Source: an uncultured Microbacterium sp.
GTDB taxonomy: Bacteria > Actinomycetota > Actinomycetes > Actinomycetales > Microbacteriaceae
Assembly: GCA_913774665.1 (NCBI GenBank)
Contig: CAJYHN010000013.1
Location: 310,001 to 374,000, forward strand
Length of the DNA stretch: 64,000 nt
Direction of reading: 5' to 3'
A program made the translations under genes and the position numbers. Below are positions 49,239-57,476 of this stretch, piece by piece; the stretch's first letter is position 1, and the number at the start of each line of letters is the position of its first letter. The notes below the pieces were generated by a model. That model was given only the letters and a program-made list of their open reading frames with translations, was not told the origin of the DNA and searched no databases.

Positions 49239-50342
49239 TCACAGTCCCCGCCCGGTCAGGGCCGCCGGGGGCATCTCGAACGTCCCCGAGCGCGAACCCC
49301 TCTTGTGCAGGTGCTGCACGAACGCCAGCACCTGCGCGACGGCGGTGTACAGGGCCTCGGGGATCTCGCGTCCGAGCTCGACGCCCGCGTGCAGCGCGCG
49401 GGCGAGGGGGATGTCGCGCACGATGGGGACCTGCGCCTCCTCGGCGCGCTCGCGGATCTTCTGCGCGATCACGCCGGCCCCCTTGGCCACGACCCGGGGG
49501 GCCGAGGTGCCCGGTTCGTAACGCAGGGCGACGGCGATGTGGGTGGGGTTCACGAGGACGACGTCGCTGTCGGCCACCGCGGCGATCATGCGGTTGCGGC
49601 TGACCGCGAGCTGGCGGGCGCGGCGCTGCGAGCGGATGAGCGGATCGCCCTCGGTCTTCTTGTGCTCGTCGCGCGCTTCCTGCTTGGTCATGCGGGTGTG
49701 CTTGCGGTTGCGCGAGATCACGACGAAGACGTCGATCGCCGCGAGCAGCAGGCCCACCACGACAGCGACCTGCAGCAGCGTCGCGACGGCCTGACCGGCC
49801 ACCTCGAGCAGCCACGCGATGCGGTGCCGCCCGCTGCCCATGAGGACCGGGACGAGACCGGCGACCACGCTCCACAGCGCCACGCCGATCGCCGCCGTCT
49901 TCAGCAGCGCCTTGACACCCTCCCACAGCGCCGCGACCCCCACGGTCCGCTTGAGACCCGCGACCAGGTCGAACTGCTCCACCCGCACGGGCACGCCGCG
50001 CAGGTGGATGCCGCCCTGAGCGATCGCGGTGATCGTCACGGCCAGGAGCACGACGATCAGCAGCGGCAGGAGCACGTGCCCCACCGAGGCGATGGCCGAG
50101 CCGATCGCCTCCACGGCGGTACCCACCGTGGGGTCCCTCGCCACGGCCCCGACCCTCAGCGTCTGCTCGGTCAGCACGGCCGAGGCCGACGACAGCGTCG
50201 CCGGCATCATGACGGCGGCAGCGCCGATGCCGACCCACGCGGTGAAGTCCTGGCTGCGACCGATCCGCCCCTTCGCGATCGCCTTCCTCAGCCGTTCCGG
50301 AGTCGCTTTCTCGGTGCGCTCTCCGGCATCCGTTCCGCTCAT
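49239..50342 (-). CDS. flhB: Flagellar export switch protein FlhB
   Basis: The 367-residue protein has an N-terminal membrane domain and a cytoplasmic domain with the autocleavage motif VLVNPTHIAVALRY (cleaves between Asn and Pro), which changes export specificity from hook to filament. The N-terminal SGTDAGERTEKATPERLRKA segment is the usual acidic/basic start. ATG at 50342 overlaps the fliR stop (ATGA). Confidence 0.95.
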   Translation of the reverse strand: MSGTDAGERTEKATPERLRKAIAKGRIGRSQDFTAWVGIGAAAVMMPATLSSASAVLTEQTLRVGAVARDPTVGTAVEAIGSAIASVGHVLLPLLIVVLLAVTITAIAQGGIHLRGVPVRVEQFDLVAGLKRTVGVAALWEGVKALLKTAAIGVALWSVVAGLVPVLMGSGRHRIAWLLEVAGQAVATLLQVAVVVGLLLAAIDVFVVISRNRKHTRMTKQEARDEHKKTEGDPLIRSQRRARQLAVSRNRMIAAVADSDVVLVNPTHIAVALRYEPGTSAPRVVAKGAGVIAQKIRERAEEAQVPIVRDIPLARALHAGVELGREIPEALYTAVAQVLAFVQHLHKRGSRSGTFEMPPAALTGRGL

Positions 50343-51100
50343 CGGGTCACGCCGATCACCAGGCGGGCGGCGTCATCGGCGATCGCGGACACGATCGACG
50401 GGAGCGCCGCGTAGACGAAACCCACCAGAACGAAGGTGAGGGCGATCTTGATGGGGAACCCGAGGGCGAAGGCGTTCAGGGCGGGGGCCACTCGAGAGAC
50501 GAGACCGAGACCGACGTCGGCGAGGAAGAGCACGATCAGCAGGGGCCCGGCGATCTGCACCGCGCTCAGGAGCATCTGCCCGACCGCGGACGTCAGGACC
50601 TCGGCCGGGCGCGAGAGGTCCACGGTCCCCGCGACCGAGACCGCGTCGAACGAGCGGAAGAGTCCGCCCAGGACCAGCTGATAGGCATCGGACGCGAACA
50701 GCAGCAGGATCGCCGTCATCTGGAACAGGCGGGTGAACTGGGCGCCGTTGACGTTCATCCCGGGATCGAAGGCCTGGGCGAGCTGGAACCCGCCGAACGT
50801 GTCGATGAGGAACCCCGCGCCCTGAACGGCGCTGAACAGCACCAGGACCAGGAACCCCAGGAGCGCCCCGACGAGGATCTGCCCCGCCGCGGCGAGGAGG
50901 AAACCCCCCGCGTCCAGCCGCTCGTACCCCGCGACCACCACCGGCGACACCGCCAGGCCGAGCCCGACCCCGAGCATGCCGCGCACCCGCATCGGGATGG
51001 AGCCGTGGCTGAACGGCGGTGCGATCACGAGGAACGCCGTGATGCGCACGATGGCCAGAGCCGTCGCCTCCAGCCACGTGAAGTCGATGGGGATGTTCAT
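50339..51100 (-). CDS. fliR: Flagellar export gate protein FliR
   Basis: The 253-residue membrane protein has several helices and a family-like beginning WLEATALAIVRITAFLVIAPPF and FDPGMNVNGAQFTRLFQMTA. ATG at 51100 overlaps the fliQ stop. It forms the export gate with FliP and FliQ. Confidence 0.93.
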   Translation of the reverse strand: MNIPIDFTWLEATALAIVRITAFLVIAPPFSHGSIPMRVRGMLGVGLGLAVSPVVVAGYERLDAGGFLLAAAGQILVGALLGFLVLVLFSAVQGAGFLIDTFGGFQLAQAFDPGMNVNGAQFTRLFQMTAILLLFASDAYQLVLGGLFRSFDAVSVAGTVDLSRPAEVLTSAVGQMLLSAVQIAGPLLIVLFLADVGLGLVSRVAPALNAFALGFPIKIALTFVLVGFVYAALPSIVSAIADDAARLVIGVTR

Positions 51101-51375
51101 CCGCCGCCGTTCAGCAACGACGGCAGACGCTGGAAGAGTTCGTGCGTGAAGGCGACCGTCTCGGCGATCATCCAGTTGCCGCACACCATCAGCGCGATGC
51201 CGACCGCGAGAAGCTTCGGCACGAACGACATCGTCATCTCCTGCACCTGCGTGATCGACTGCAGGAGCGAGATGGCGAACCCGACTACGAGGGCGGTGAT
51301 GAGCAGGGGGGCGCTGAGCTTCGCGGCGAGCATCAGGGCGCTCGCCCCGATGTCCATGACCGCCTCGGGATTCAC
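51097..51375 (-). CDS. fliQ: Flagellar export gate protein FliQ
   Basis: The 92-residue protein has two helices (SAPLLITALVVGFAISLLQS and VPKLLAVGIALMVCGNWMIA). GTG at 51375 (VNPEAVMDIGASALMLAAKL) matches the usual FliQ N-terminus and overlaps the fliP stop by 4 bp; the ATG at 51357 would remove the conserved start. Confidence 0.93.
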   Translation of the reverse strand: MNPEAVMDIGASALMLAAKLSAPLLITALVVGFAISLLQSITQVQEMTMSFVPKLLAVGIALMVCGNWMIAETVAFTHELFQRLPSLLNGGG

Positions 51376-52214
51376 GTGCCACCCCGATAGGACTGCACGA
51401 GCGAGGTGATGACGAGCCCCCACCCGTCCACCAGGAGGAACAGCAGGATCTTGAAGGGCAGCGAGATCATGACCGGCGGCAGCATCATCATGCCCATCGA
51501 CATCAAGGCGCTCGAGACGACGAGGTCGATGACGAGAAACGGGATGAACACGATGAACCCGATCACGAACGCCGCCCGCAGTTCGCTCAGCATGAAGGCC
51601 GGGATCAGCGTGTACAGCGGGATCGCCTCGGGGCTGTCGGGGTTCGCCATCTGCGCGGCACGGTGCATCAGGGCGATGTCCTCCTCGCGCGTGAACTGCA
51701 GCATCCACGTGCGAAGCGGGGCCTGCGCGGCATCGAAGGCCTGACCGAAGTCGATCTGCCCCGCGGTGAACGGGGCGACGGCGAGTTGATTGATCTCGGT
51801 CAGCACGGGCCACATGATGAACAGCGTCAGAAAGAGGCTGAGTCCCGCCAGGACCTGGTTCGGAGGGATCGAGGGCAGCGACAGCGCGTTCCGCGTCAGC
51901 GCGAGCACCACGAAGATCTTCGTGAAGCTCGTCATCATCAGCAGCAGGGCCGGGGCGACGCTGAGCACGGTGATGCCCAGAAGCGTCGTGATGCTGTCGG
52001 ACGGCGTCGCGTTGATGCCGTTGATGCTGATCCCGCCCGATCCGCCGGGCTCCCCCGTGGCGGCGAGAGCCGCACCTCCCGCGAAGACGTCGACGACGGC
52101 GAGCACCGCGAGCACGCCGAGCAGACCCAGGATGCCGGCCCCCCAGCGCCCGCGACGGGACGGTCGACGCCGCCCGACGGGGCGGGCCGCGGGGCGCGAC
52201 GCGGGAACGGGCAA
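51372..52214 (-). CDS. fliP: Flagellar export gate protein FliP
   Basis: The 280-residue protein has a long signal-type N-terminus and the FliP core TSFTKIFVVLALTRNALSLP and PNQVLAGLSLFLTLFIMWPV. The start is set to TTG at 52214 because a GTG at 52283 would overlap promoter B and lie at or before its predicted start site. TTG has GGAG 8 nt upstream and gives a signal peptide ending near ALAATG. A longer form cannot be ruled out without experiment. Confidence 0.85.
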   Translation of the reverse strand: MPVPASRPAARPVGRRRPSRRGRWGAGILGLLGVLAVLAVVDVFAGGAALAATGEPGGSGGISINGINATPSDSITTLLGITVLSVAPALLLMMTSFTKIFVVLALTRNALSLPSIPPNQVLAGLSLFLTLFIMWPVLTEINQLAVAPFTAGQIDFGQAFDAAQAPLRTWMLQFTREEDIALMHRAAQMANPDSPEAIPLYTLIPAFMLSELRAAFVIGFIVFIPFLVIDLVVSSALMSMGMMMLPPVMISLPFKILLFLLVDGWGLVITSLVQSYRGGT

Positions 52215-52284
52215 GACGGCACTCCGTGCGTGGGTGACGAGGCCGATCCGTAGCCAGGGGGTCGAGCGATCCGTGCTCGCCACC

Positions 52285-52315
52285 GACTATCGCGACGGCG
52301 CCCCCGCGCGGTAAC
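52285..52315 (-). promoter_or_regulatory. Flagellar promoter B (fliP operon)
   Basis: GTTAC (52315-52311), 17 bp, GCGATAGTC (52293-52285). It starts 4 bp after the fliO stop. The predicted start site is near 52279, about 65 nt before the TTG of fliP. Confidence 0.8.
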
Positions 52316-52318
52316 CGC

Positions 52319-52774
52319 TCAGGCCGCGTGGACCCCGGACCTCTCGCCCTCGCTCGGGGTGCCGGCATCCGTCAACGTCAGGACGTTCTCGCCGCGCTCG
52401 GCGGAGCCCTCCTCGGCGACCTCGGTCGGCGCCTCCTGCGTGTCGACGACGTCGATGCCCTTCTCGCTCACGCCCAGCACGTACCGGATGCCGCCGAACT
52501 CGGCGACGACGAGCTGCGCACGGCCCCCGAGCCCGGTGCGTGCGACCACCGTGATCTTCTCGCCGCGCGCGCGAGACGGTGTCGCCGCCCCGGTGCGGGA
52601 CGCGAAGCCCGCGAAGGGGCGAAGGCGCCGCGTCAGACCCTTCGGCACCAGCGAGGAGAGGGGGCTGCCACCCGCCGCCTGCCCCTTCTGCACCCGCTTG
52701 GCGAGGAAGAGCAGCAGCCCGACCACCGCGGCGAGCGAGACGACCGTCCGCGCGGCGAGGAGCAGATCGTCCAC
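52319..52774 (-). CDS. fliO: FliO-like export assembly protein
   Basis: The 151-residue protein has one N-terminal membrane helix (TVVSLAAVVGLLLFLAKRV) and a FliO-type cytoplasmic domain with EKITVVARTGLGGRAQLVV and FGGIRYVLGVSEKGIDVV. FliO helps assemble the FliP ring. GTG at 52774 is 2 bp after the fliN stop. Confidence 0.82.
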   Translation of the reverse strand: MDDLLLAARTVVSLAAVVGLLLFLAKRVQKGQAAGGSPLSSLVPKGLTRRLRPFAGFASRTGAATPSRARGEKITVVARTGLGGRAQLVVAEFGGIRYVLGVSEKGIDVVDTQEAPTEVAEEGSAERGENVLTLTDAGTPSEGERSGVHAA

Positions 52775-52776
52775 GG

Positions 52777-53436
52777 TCAGTCGTTCCCCGCCTGGTCGAT
52801 GATGCGCTCGACGCGCACAGCGAAATCGCCGTCCGCGACGACGACCGTGCCGTGCCCGATGAGGCGACCGTTCAGCGTGATGTCGGCCGGCGAGCCCGCG
52901 GCGCGGTCCAGCTCGACGACGTGGCCGGGCTCGAGGCTCAGCACGTCGCGCACGGGGAGCCGGGTGCGGCCGATCTCGACCACGAGTTCCATCTCCACCC
53001 CCGCGATCCGGCTGAGCCGAACCGGACCGGCCGTCGAGGCGGCGGCGCGGGCGTCGTCGATGCGGATCGCGGCGCGGGCGACCGTGGTGCCGTCCTCGCG
53101 GACGAGATCGAACACCTGAGCTCCGGCCTCGGTGAACGCGCTCGCGGCATCCACGTCCTCCCCCTCGCCGAGGGTGCCCGTTCCGAGCACGGCCACGGCG
53201 GCCTGGAAGGCGGGGTGCAGGCGATCCGACAGCTCCTGATCGCTCGACCCGTCGTCGAGGACCGCCGGATCGGCGATCTGCACGGCGATGCTGGCCCCCG
53301 GGGCGCCGCTGAAGGCGACGACGACGGCCCGCCCGGTCGCTCCCGGGTCGGTGGAGGGCGTCGGCAGCACGGGGAAGCCGAAGGGGAGCTTCGCCGCGAT
53401 CGCGGCGGCCATGGCGGCGGCGTGGAAAGTGCTCAT
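52777..53436 (-). CDS. fliN: Flagellar switch protein FliN, long form
   Basis: The 219-residue protein has a C-terminal SpoA domain at about 145-215 (IAGVEMELVVEIGRTRLPVR, LSLEPGHVVELDRAAGSPAD, NGRLIGHGTVVVADGDFAVR). The N-terminal 130 residues (MAAAIAAKLPFGFPVLPTP ...) are longer than in Enterobacteria FliN (about 137), so it may carry part of a FliY-like domain. ATG at 53436 overlaps the fliM stop. Confidence 0.9.
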   Translation of the reverse strand: MSTFHAAAMAAAIAAKLPFGFPVLPTPSTDPGATGRAVVVAFSGAPGASIAVQIADPAVLDDGSSDQELSDRLHPAFQAAVAVLGTGTLGEGEDVDAASAFTEAGAQVFDLVREDGTTVARAAIRIDDARAAASTAGPVRLSRIAGVEMELVVEIGRTRLPVRDVLSLEPGHVVELDRAAGSPADITLNGRLIGHGTVVVADGDFAVRVERIIDQAGND

Positions 53437-54326
53437 CGGGTGGTCTCCTCGAGGATGGTGGTGATCGTGCAGGCGAGTCGCGAGCCCTGGGCACCGGGGA
53501 CGGCGCGCGCGATCGGGGTGTCGCCGACGATGAGGTCGAAGGGTTTGGTCTCGGGATGGGCGAAGCGCAGCAGGTCGCCCGGGGCGAGGTTCAGGACCTC
53601 CCCCGCCGCGATGACCCGCGGCGCGATACGCAGCGACACCTCGAGGGGAGTGCCGAGGACCTGATCGACGGTCGCGCCCGCGCGATGGGCCGAGGCCGCG
53701 TCGCGCTCGCTCTCGGCGAGCTGATCGACGACCACGGCAGCGGGCAGCATCACGGTCGCGGTCGAGCGCGACTCCCCCATCCGCATCGCGAACCGCGCGA
53801 CGATGACCGCTTCGCCGGGTGAGATGACCTGGAGGTACTGCGGGTTGTCATGCAGGCCGGCGTAGGTCAGGGGGCTCGGCAGCAGCATCCCCAAGCTCGT
53901 GGTCAGCAGTTCGAAGGTGCGGTCCATCAGCTGGCGGATCAGCGCGGACTCGATGGGGGTCAGCGTGCGCGGTTCGATCGGGACGGTGCTCCTGCCCCCG
54001 AGCATCTGCACGACCCACGCCAGCGCCACCCCCAGATCGAACTGCACGGCACCGGGCTCCTCGCGTCCCGCGGTCGCCCCGGTGACCATCGCGGTCATCG
54101 TCGGAAGGGTGTCGGCGTACTCCTGGTACGACATCAGCTCGACGCCCTCGAGCGTCAGGTGGGTGCGCATGCGCACCTTGCCGGTGAGCTGCGACGCCCA
54201 CTGCCGCGCGAACGCCTCGAACGCCGCCTCCAGCCGGCGGCGGTGCTCGCGTCCGAGCTGGGCCGGGCGGCTGAAGTCGTAGTCGGGGTAGCGGCGCAGG
54301 GGGTCGTCGCGGACGGCGGCCGTCAT
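53433..54326 (-). CDS. fliM: Flagellar switch protein FliM without the CheY-docking segment
   Basis: The 297-residue protein has the FliM core, starting YPDYDFSRPAQLGREHRRRL, the central CheC-like domain and the C-terminal SpoA domain (EVLNLAPGDLLRFAHPETKP). The usual N-terminal LSQxEIDALL peptide that binds phospho-CheY is absent. The upstream in-frame extension is only nine codons, so no longer start restores it. ATG at 54326 has GAAGGAG upstream. fliL is absent between motB and fliM. Confidence 0.92.
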   Translation of the reverse strand: MTAAVRDDPLRRYPDYDFSRPAQLGREHRRRLEAAFEAFARQWASQLTGKVRMRTHLTLEGVELMSYQEYADTLPTMTAMVTGATAGREEPGAVQFDLGVALAWVVQMLGGRSTVPIEPRTLTPIESALIRQLMDRTFELLTTSLGMLLPSPLTYAGLHDNPQYLQVISPGEAVIVARFAMRMGESRSTATVMLPAAVVVDQLAESERDAASAHRAGATVDQVLGTPLEVSLRIAPRVIAAGEVLNLAPGDLLRFAHPETKPFDLIVGDTPIARAVPGAQGSRLACTITTILEETTR

Positions 54327-54359
54327 GGCGGGCTCCTTCGAGGTCGGGGACACGAGGCG

Positions 54360-55172
54360 TCAGCCCCGCGGCGCGTTCTGGACGAGACCGGGGATGAGGG
54401 CACGCACCTTCTCTTCCTCGGTGGACTGCACGACGATGTCGACGCGGCGGTTCGCGGCGAGATCCTCGGCGGTGTCCCCCTCGACGATCGGGCGCTGATC
54501 GGAGTAGCCGACGGCCTGCACGCGGGAGCCGGTGATGCCCTCGTGCTCGACGAGGAAGCGGGCGACCTTGGTGGCGCGTCCGCTGCTGAGCTCCCAGTTG
54601 CTCTCGTACGGCGCGACGGCCGCTCGGTGGTCGGCGTGCCCTTCGATGCTGAGGGGGTTGCCGGCGGGGGCGAGCACGTCGCCGATGGCATCGAGGACGG
54701 CGTCCGCCTTCGCGGAGAGGTCGGCGCGGTTGTCGGTGAAGAAGGTCTCGGCGCCGACGAGGCCGACCTTCAGCCCCCGCTCGTCGATGACGAAGTCGAC
54801 CGTGTCGGCCAGGCCCTGAGCGGCCAGCACCGAGGTGATCTGCGCCTTCATCTGCTCGAGGGAGTCCACCTCGCGGGCAGCCCGTGTCGCGACGTCCTCG
54901 ACGCCGTCGTCGACGAGGAGTTCCGGCGGGATCACCAGACCCTGGGTGAGGTCGCCGCCGCCCTGCGTCTGGGATTGCCCGAAGGCTTCGGCGAGACCGT
55001 TCTTGAGCTGCTCGTACTTGGTGTCGTCGACGATCGACACCGCGTACAGCACGATGAACAGACACATCAGCACGGTCACCATGTCGGCGTACGACACCGC
55101 CCAGCGCTCGTCGGGCTCGTCGTGGTCGTCCTCGTCATGCCTGCGGGTGCGCGCACGACGGCTGGTGCTCAC
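54360..55172 (-). CDS. motB: Flagellar stator protein MotB
   Basis: The 270-residue protein has a charged N-terminus, one membrane helix VSYADMVTVLMCLFIVLYAV with the conserved proton-carrying Asp in YAD, and an OmpA-like peptidoglycan-binding domain (PLSIEGHADHRAAVAPYESN, NWELSSGRATKVARFLVEHE). GTG at 55172 overlaps the motA stop. The Asp and helix match H+-type MotB, but the coupling ion cannot be shown. Confidence 0.93.
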   Translation of the reverse strand: MSTSRRARTRRHDEDDHDEPDERWAVSYADMVTVLMCLFIVLYAVSIVDDTKYEQLKNGLAEAFGQSQTQGGGDLTQGLVIPPELLVDDGVEDVATRAAREVDSLEQMKAQITSVLAAQGLADTVDFVIDERGLKVGLVGAETFFTDNRADLSAKADAVLDAIGDVLAPAGNPLSIEGHADHRAAVAPYESNWELSSGRATKVARFLVEHEGITGSRVQAVGYSDQRPIVEGDTAEDLAANRRVDIVVQSTEEEKVRALIPGLVQNAPRG

Positions 55173-55972
55173 TCGGCATCCCCCGTCGCGGCGGCCTTCT
55201 CGGGCCGGGACTCCTTCTTCTTCTTGGGCTTGTTCGTGGTGAGGGCCAGCAGCCGCTCCTCGACGAGACGCGGGGCCCCGCCGGCCTGGATGGCGAGGAT
55301 GCCCTCGCACACGAGCGTCATGCGCTCCTGCTCGACGGCGGCCATGCGGTTCAGCCGCCCCGCGATGGGGTTCCAGATGAAGTTGGCCGACAGCAGGCCC
55401 CAGAGCGTCGCGACGAACGCCGCCGCGATCATGTGCCCCAGCTCGTCGGGTTTGTTGAGGTTCTCGAGCACGTGCGTGAGCGAGACGACCGTTCCGACGA
55501 TGCCGATGGTGGGGGCGTAGCCGCCCAGGGCCGAGAAGAAGCGGGCGGCCACGCGATTGCGCGCGGACTCGGCGACGATCTCGTCGTCCATCAGCGTCCG
55601 CAGGTCTTCGGCGTCGACGCCGTCGGCGACCGCCTGCAGCGCGCGGCGCGTGTAATCGTCGGGGGCGGAGTCCACCTCGTCCTCGAGGCGCAGCAACCCC
55701 TCGGTCCGCGCCTTCTCGGCGTAGGCGACGAGGATCGGGATGACGGCCGCGGGCGCTGACCGTGGACCGCGCACCATCCGGCCGAGCGAACCGAACGCCG
55801 CCATGGCGTCGCGCAGGGTGTGGCTGGCGATGCCGACGCCGATGGTCGAGCCGAGCACGAGGATCATCGGGGCCGGCAGCAGGAGCGCGCTCAGGTGAGC
55901 GCCCTCCATCGTGATCATGGCGTACAGCGCGCCGAAGGCCACCACGACCCCGACGACGAAAGCGATGTCCAT
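55169..55972 (-). CDS. motA: Flagellar stator protein MotA
   Basis: The 267-residue protein has four membrane helices and the cytoplasmic loop with conserved Arg/Glu (AEKARTEGLLRLEDEVDSAP). GYAPTIGIVGTVVSLTHVLE and HMIAAAFVATLWGLLSANFI are family motifs. The C-terminus is a lysine-rich tail (TNKPKKKKESRPEKAAATGD). It starts 1 bp after the flbD stop. Confidence 0.94.
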   Translation of the reverse strand: MDIAFVVGVVVAFGALYAMITMEGAHLSALLLPAPMILVLGSTIGVGIASHTLRDAMAAFGSLGRMVRGPRSAPAAVIPILVAYAEKARTEGLLRLEDEVDSAPDDYTRRALQAVADGVDAEDLRTLMDDEIVAESARNRVAARFFSALGGYAPTIGIVGTVVSLTHVLENLNKPDELGHMIAAAFVATLWGLLSANFIWNPIAGRLNRMAAVEQERMTLVCEGILAIQAGGAPRLVEERLLALTTNKPKKKKESRPEKAAATGDAE

Positions 55973-55973
55973 C

Positions 55974-56189
55974 TCAGAGCTCCGAGCGCGCCGAGAGAGC
56001 GGATGCCGCGGCGAGGACGCGCGCGCGGTAGGCGACGATGAGGTCGACGAGGTCGTCGAGGCTCTCCTCGACGTTGTAGACGCGACCGTCGACCATGTGC
56101 AGGGTCGTGTCGGGCGACTCGTGCACCCGCTCGATCAGATCCGGGTTCACCGCGAATCGCGTGTGGTCGAGACGGGTGAGGGTGATCAT
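55974..56189 (-). CDS. flbD: FlbD-family protein
   Basis: The 71-residue protein (MITLTRLDHTRFAVNPDLIE, TLHMVDGRVYNVEESLDDLV) matches FlbD, a small protein usually encoded before motA in Gram-positive and spirochete clusters; its function is unclear. It is the first gene of its operon, with promoter C about 38 bp upstream. Confidence 0.88.
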   Translation of the reverse strand: MITLTRLDHTRFAVNPDLIERVHESPDTTLHMVDGRVYNVEESLDDLVDLIVAYRARVLAAASALSARSEL

Positions 56190-56226
56190 CGAGGGGTCTC
56201 CGGTCGATGGGTGAGGGGACGCCCCC

Positions 56227-56257
56227 GACTATCGCGACGCGGCCCACCGCGGGTAAC
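56227..56257 (-). promoter_or_regulatory. Flagellar promoter C (flbD-motAB operon)
   Basis: GTTAC (56257-56253), 17 bp, GCGATAGTC (56235-56227). The -35 lies in the loop of the flgE terminator hairpin (56236-56273). Predicted start site near 56221. Confidence 0.8.
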
Positions 56258-56273
56258 TCGGGTGGGCCGCGTC
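56236..56273 (-). terminator. Terminator of the fliH-flgE operon, overlapping promoter C
   Basis: A perfect 13-bp stem GACGCGGCCCACC / GGTGGGCCGCGTC encloses a 12-nt loop. It lies 16 bp past the flgE stop and covers promoter C from -35 to the edge of the -10. Confidence 0.75.
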
Positions 56274-56289
56274 GTCGGGCGCCGTGGGG

Positions 56290-57453
56290 TCAGCGCTTGA
56301 GGTTGGTGAGTTCCTGCAGCACTTCGTCGCTCGTCGTGATGATGCGGGCGCTCGCCTGGAAGCCGCGCTGGGCGACGATGAGGTTGGTGAATTCCTGCGA
56401 CAGGTCGACGTTGCTCATCTCGAGCGAGCCCGAGACGAGCTTGCCGAAGCCGGCCTGTCCGGCCTCGCCGATCTGGGCGCCGCCGCTGTTGACGGTGGCC
56501 CGGAAGGCGGTGCCCCCGACCTTCTCGAGACCCTCCGCGTTGGCGAAGGTGACCATCGCGACCTTCGCCAGGGTCTCGGTGCGCCCGTTTGAGAAGGTTC
56601 CGATGATCGAGCCGTCCCCGGTGATGGAGTACGACTGCAGGGTGCCGGCGGCGGCACCGTCCTGCGAGGTGATCGCGACCGTGCTCATGTCGGCGAAGCC
56701 GGTGACCGACGTGAGATCGACCCGGATGTCGCGGGCGTTCAGGGTGAGCCCCGTGGGCTGGCGGCCGTCGACGAACGCGAGGGTGCCGGTGGCGCCGCTC
56801 GCGGGCTCGGTGACGTCCCACCCCGTCGCGGTGCGGGTGAAGGTGAGGCTGAGCGAGGTGGTGGCGCCCTGGGCGTCGTGCACCGCGATGTCGCGGACGA
56901 TCTTCTCGCCCACGGCGGCGGACGAGGGGAGGTTGCCGGTCACCGTCGCCGCTGTCGTCTCTCGGGCCGGCGAGACCGCCCCCTGCGGCAGCGAGATGGT
57001 GCCCGCCGCCTGCCCCATGCCCACGACACCGTTCTGAGCGGTCCACCCCTGCACGAACGACCCGTCGGCGGTGACCATGTTGCCGGCGGCGTCGAAGCCG
57101 AAGCCTCCGGCCCGCGTGTAGAGGGTCTCCCCGCCCGAGCGCACCGCGAAGAAGCCGTCGCCCTGGATCATCAGGTCGCCCCCGCGGCCGGTGGTCTGCG
57201 CCGCGCCCTGACTGAAGTTGGTGCGGATGCCGGCGACCTGCACGCCCAGCCCGACCTGGGCGGGGTTGCGACCGCCGGTGTCGGCGCCGGGGATCGCGGC
57301 CTGGCCGACCGCCTGCGAGAGCGTGTCCTGGAAGAGCACCGAGGCGCCCTTGAAGCCGGCGGTGTTGACGTTGGCGATGTTGTTGCCCGTGGCGTCGAGC
57401 ATGGTCTGGTGCGCGCGGAGTCCGGAGATGCCGGACGAGAGGGAACGGAGCAT
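56290..57453 (-). CDS. flgE: Flagellar hook protein FlgE
   Basis: The 387-residue protein has the hook/rod N-terminal motif SSGISGLRAHQTMLDATGNN then IANVNTAGFKGASVLFQDTL, a middle domain with Thr/Gly/Ala-rich beta segments, and the C-terminal motif LSQEFTNLIVAQRGFQASAR ... ELTNLKR. It is exported and polymerises to form the hook, with length set by FliK. It follows flgD by 23 bp. Confidence 0.95.
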   Translation of the reverse strand: MLRSLSSGISGLRAHQTMLDATGNNIANVNTAGFKGASVLFQDTLSQAVGQAAIPGADTGGRNPAQVGLGVQVAGIRTNFSQGAAQTTGRGGDLMIQGDGFFAVRSGGETLYTRAGGFGFDAAGNMVTADGSFVQGWTAQNGVVGMGQAAGTISLPQGAVSPARETTAATVTGNLPSSAAVGEKIVRDIAVHDAQGATTSLSLTFTRTATGWDVTEPASGATGTLAFVDGRQPTGLTLNARDIRVDLTSVTGFADMSTVAITSQDGAAAGTLQSYSITGDGSIIGTFSNGRTETLAKVAMVTFANAEGLEKVGGTAFRATVNSGGAQIGEAGQAGFGKLVSGSLEMSNVDLSQEFTNLIVAQRGFQASARIITTSDEVLQELTNLKR

Positions 57454-57476
57454 GGAGGTCTCTTTCGTGGGGGTGG

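Noticed and set aside
46892-49603. 903-codon plus-strand frame across flhA
   Set aside because: It is the antisense of flhA, with low-complexity composition and no start signals.
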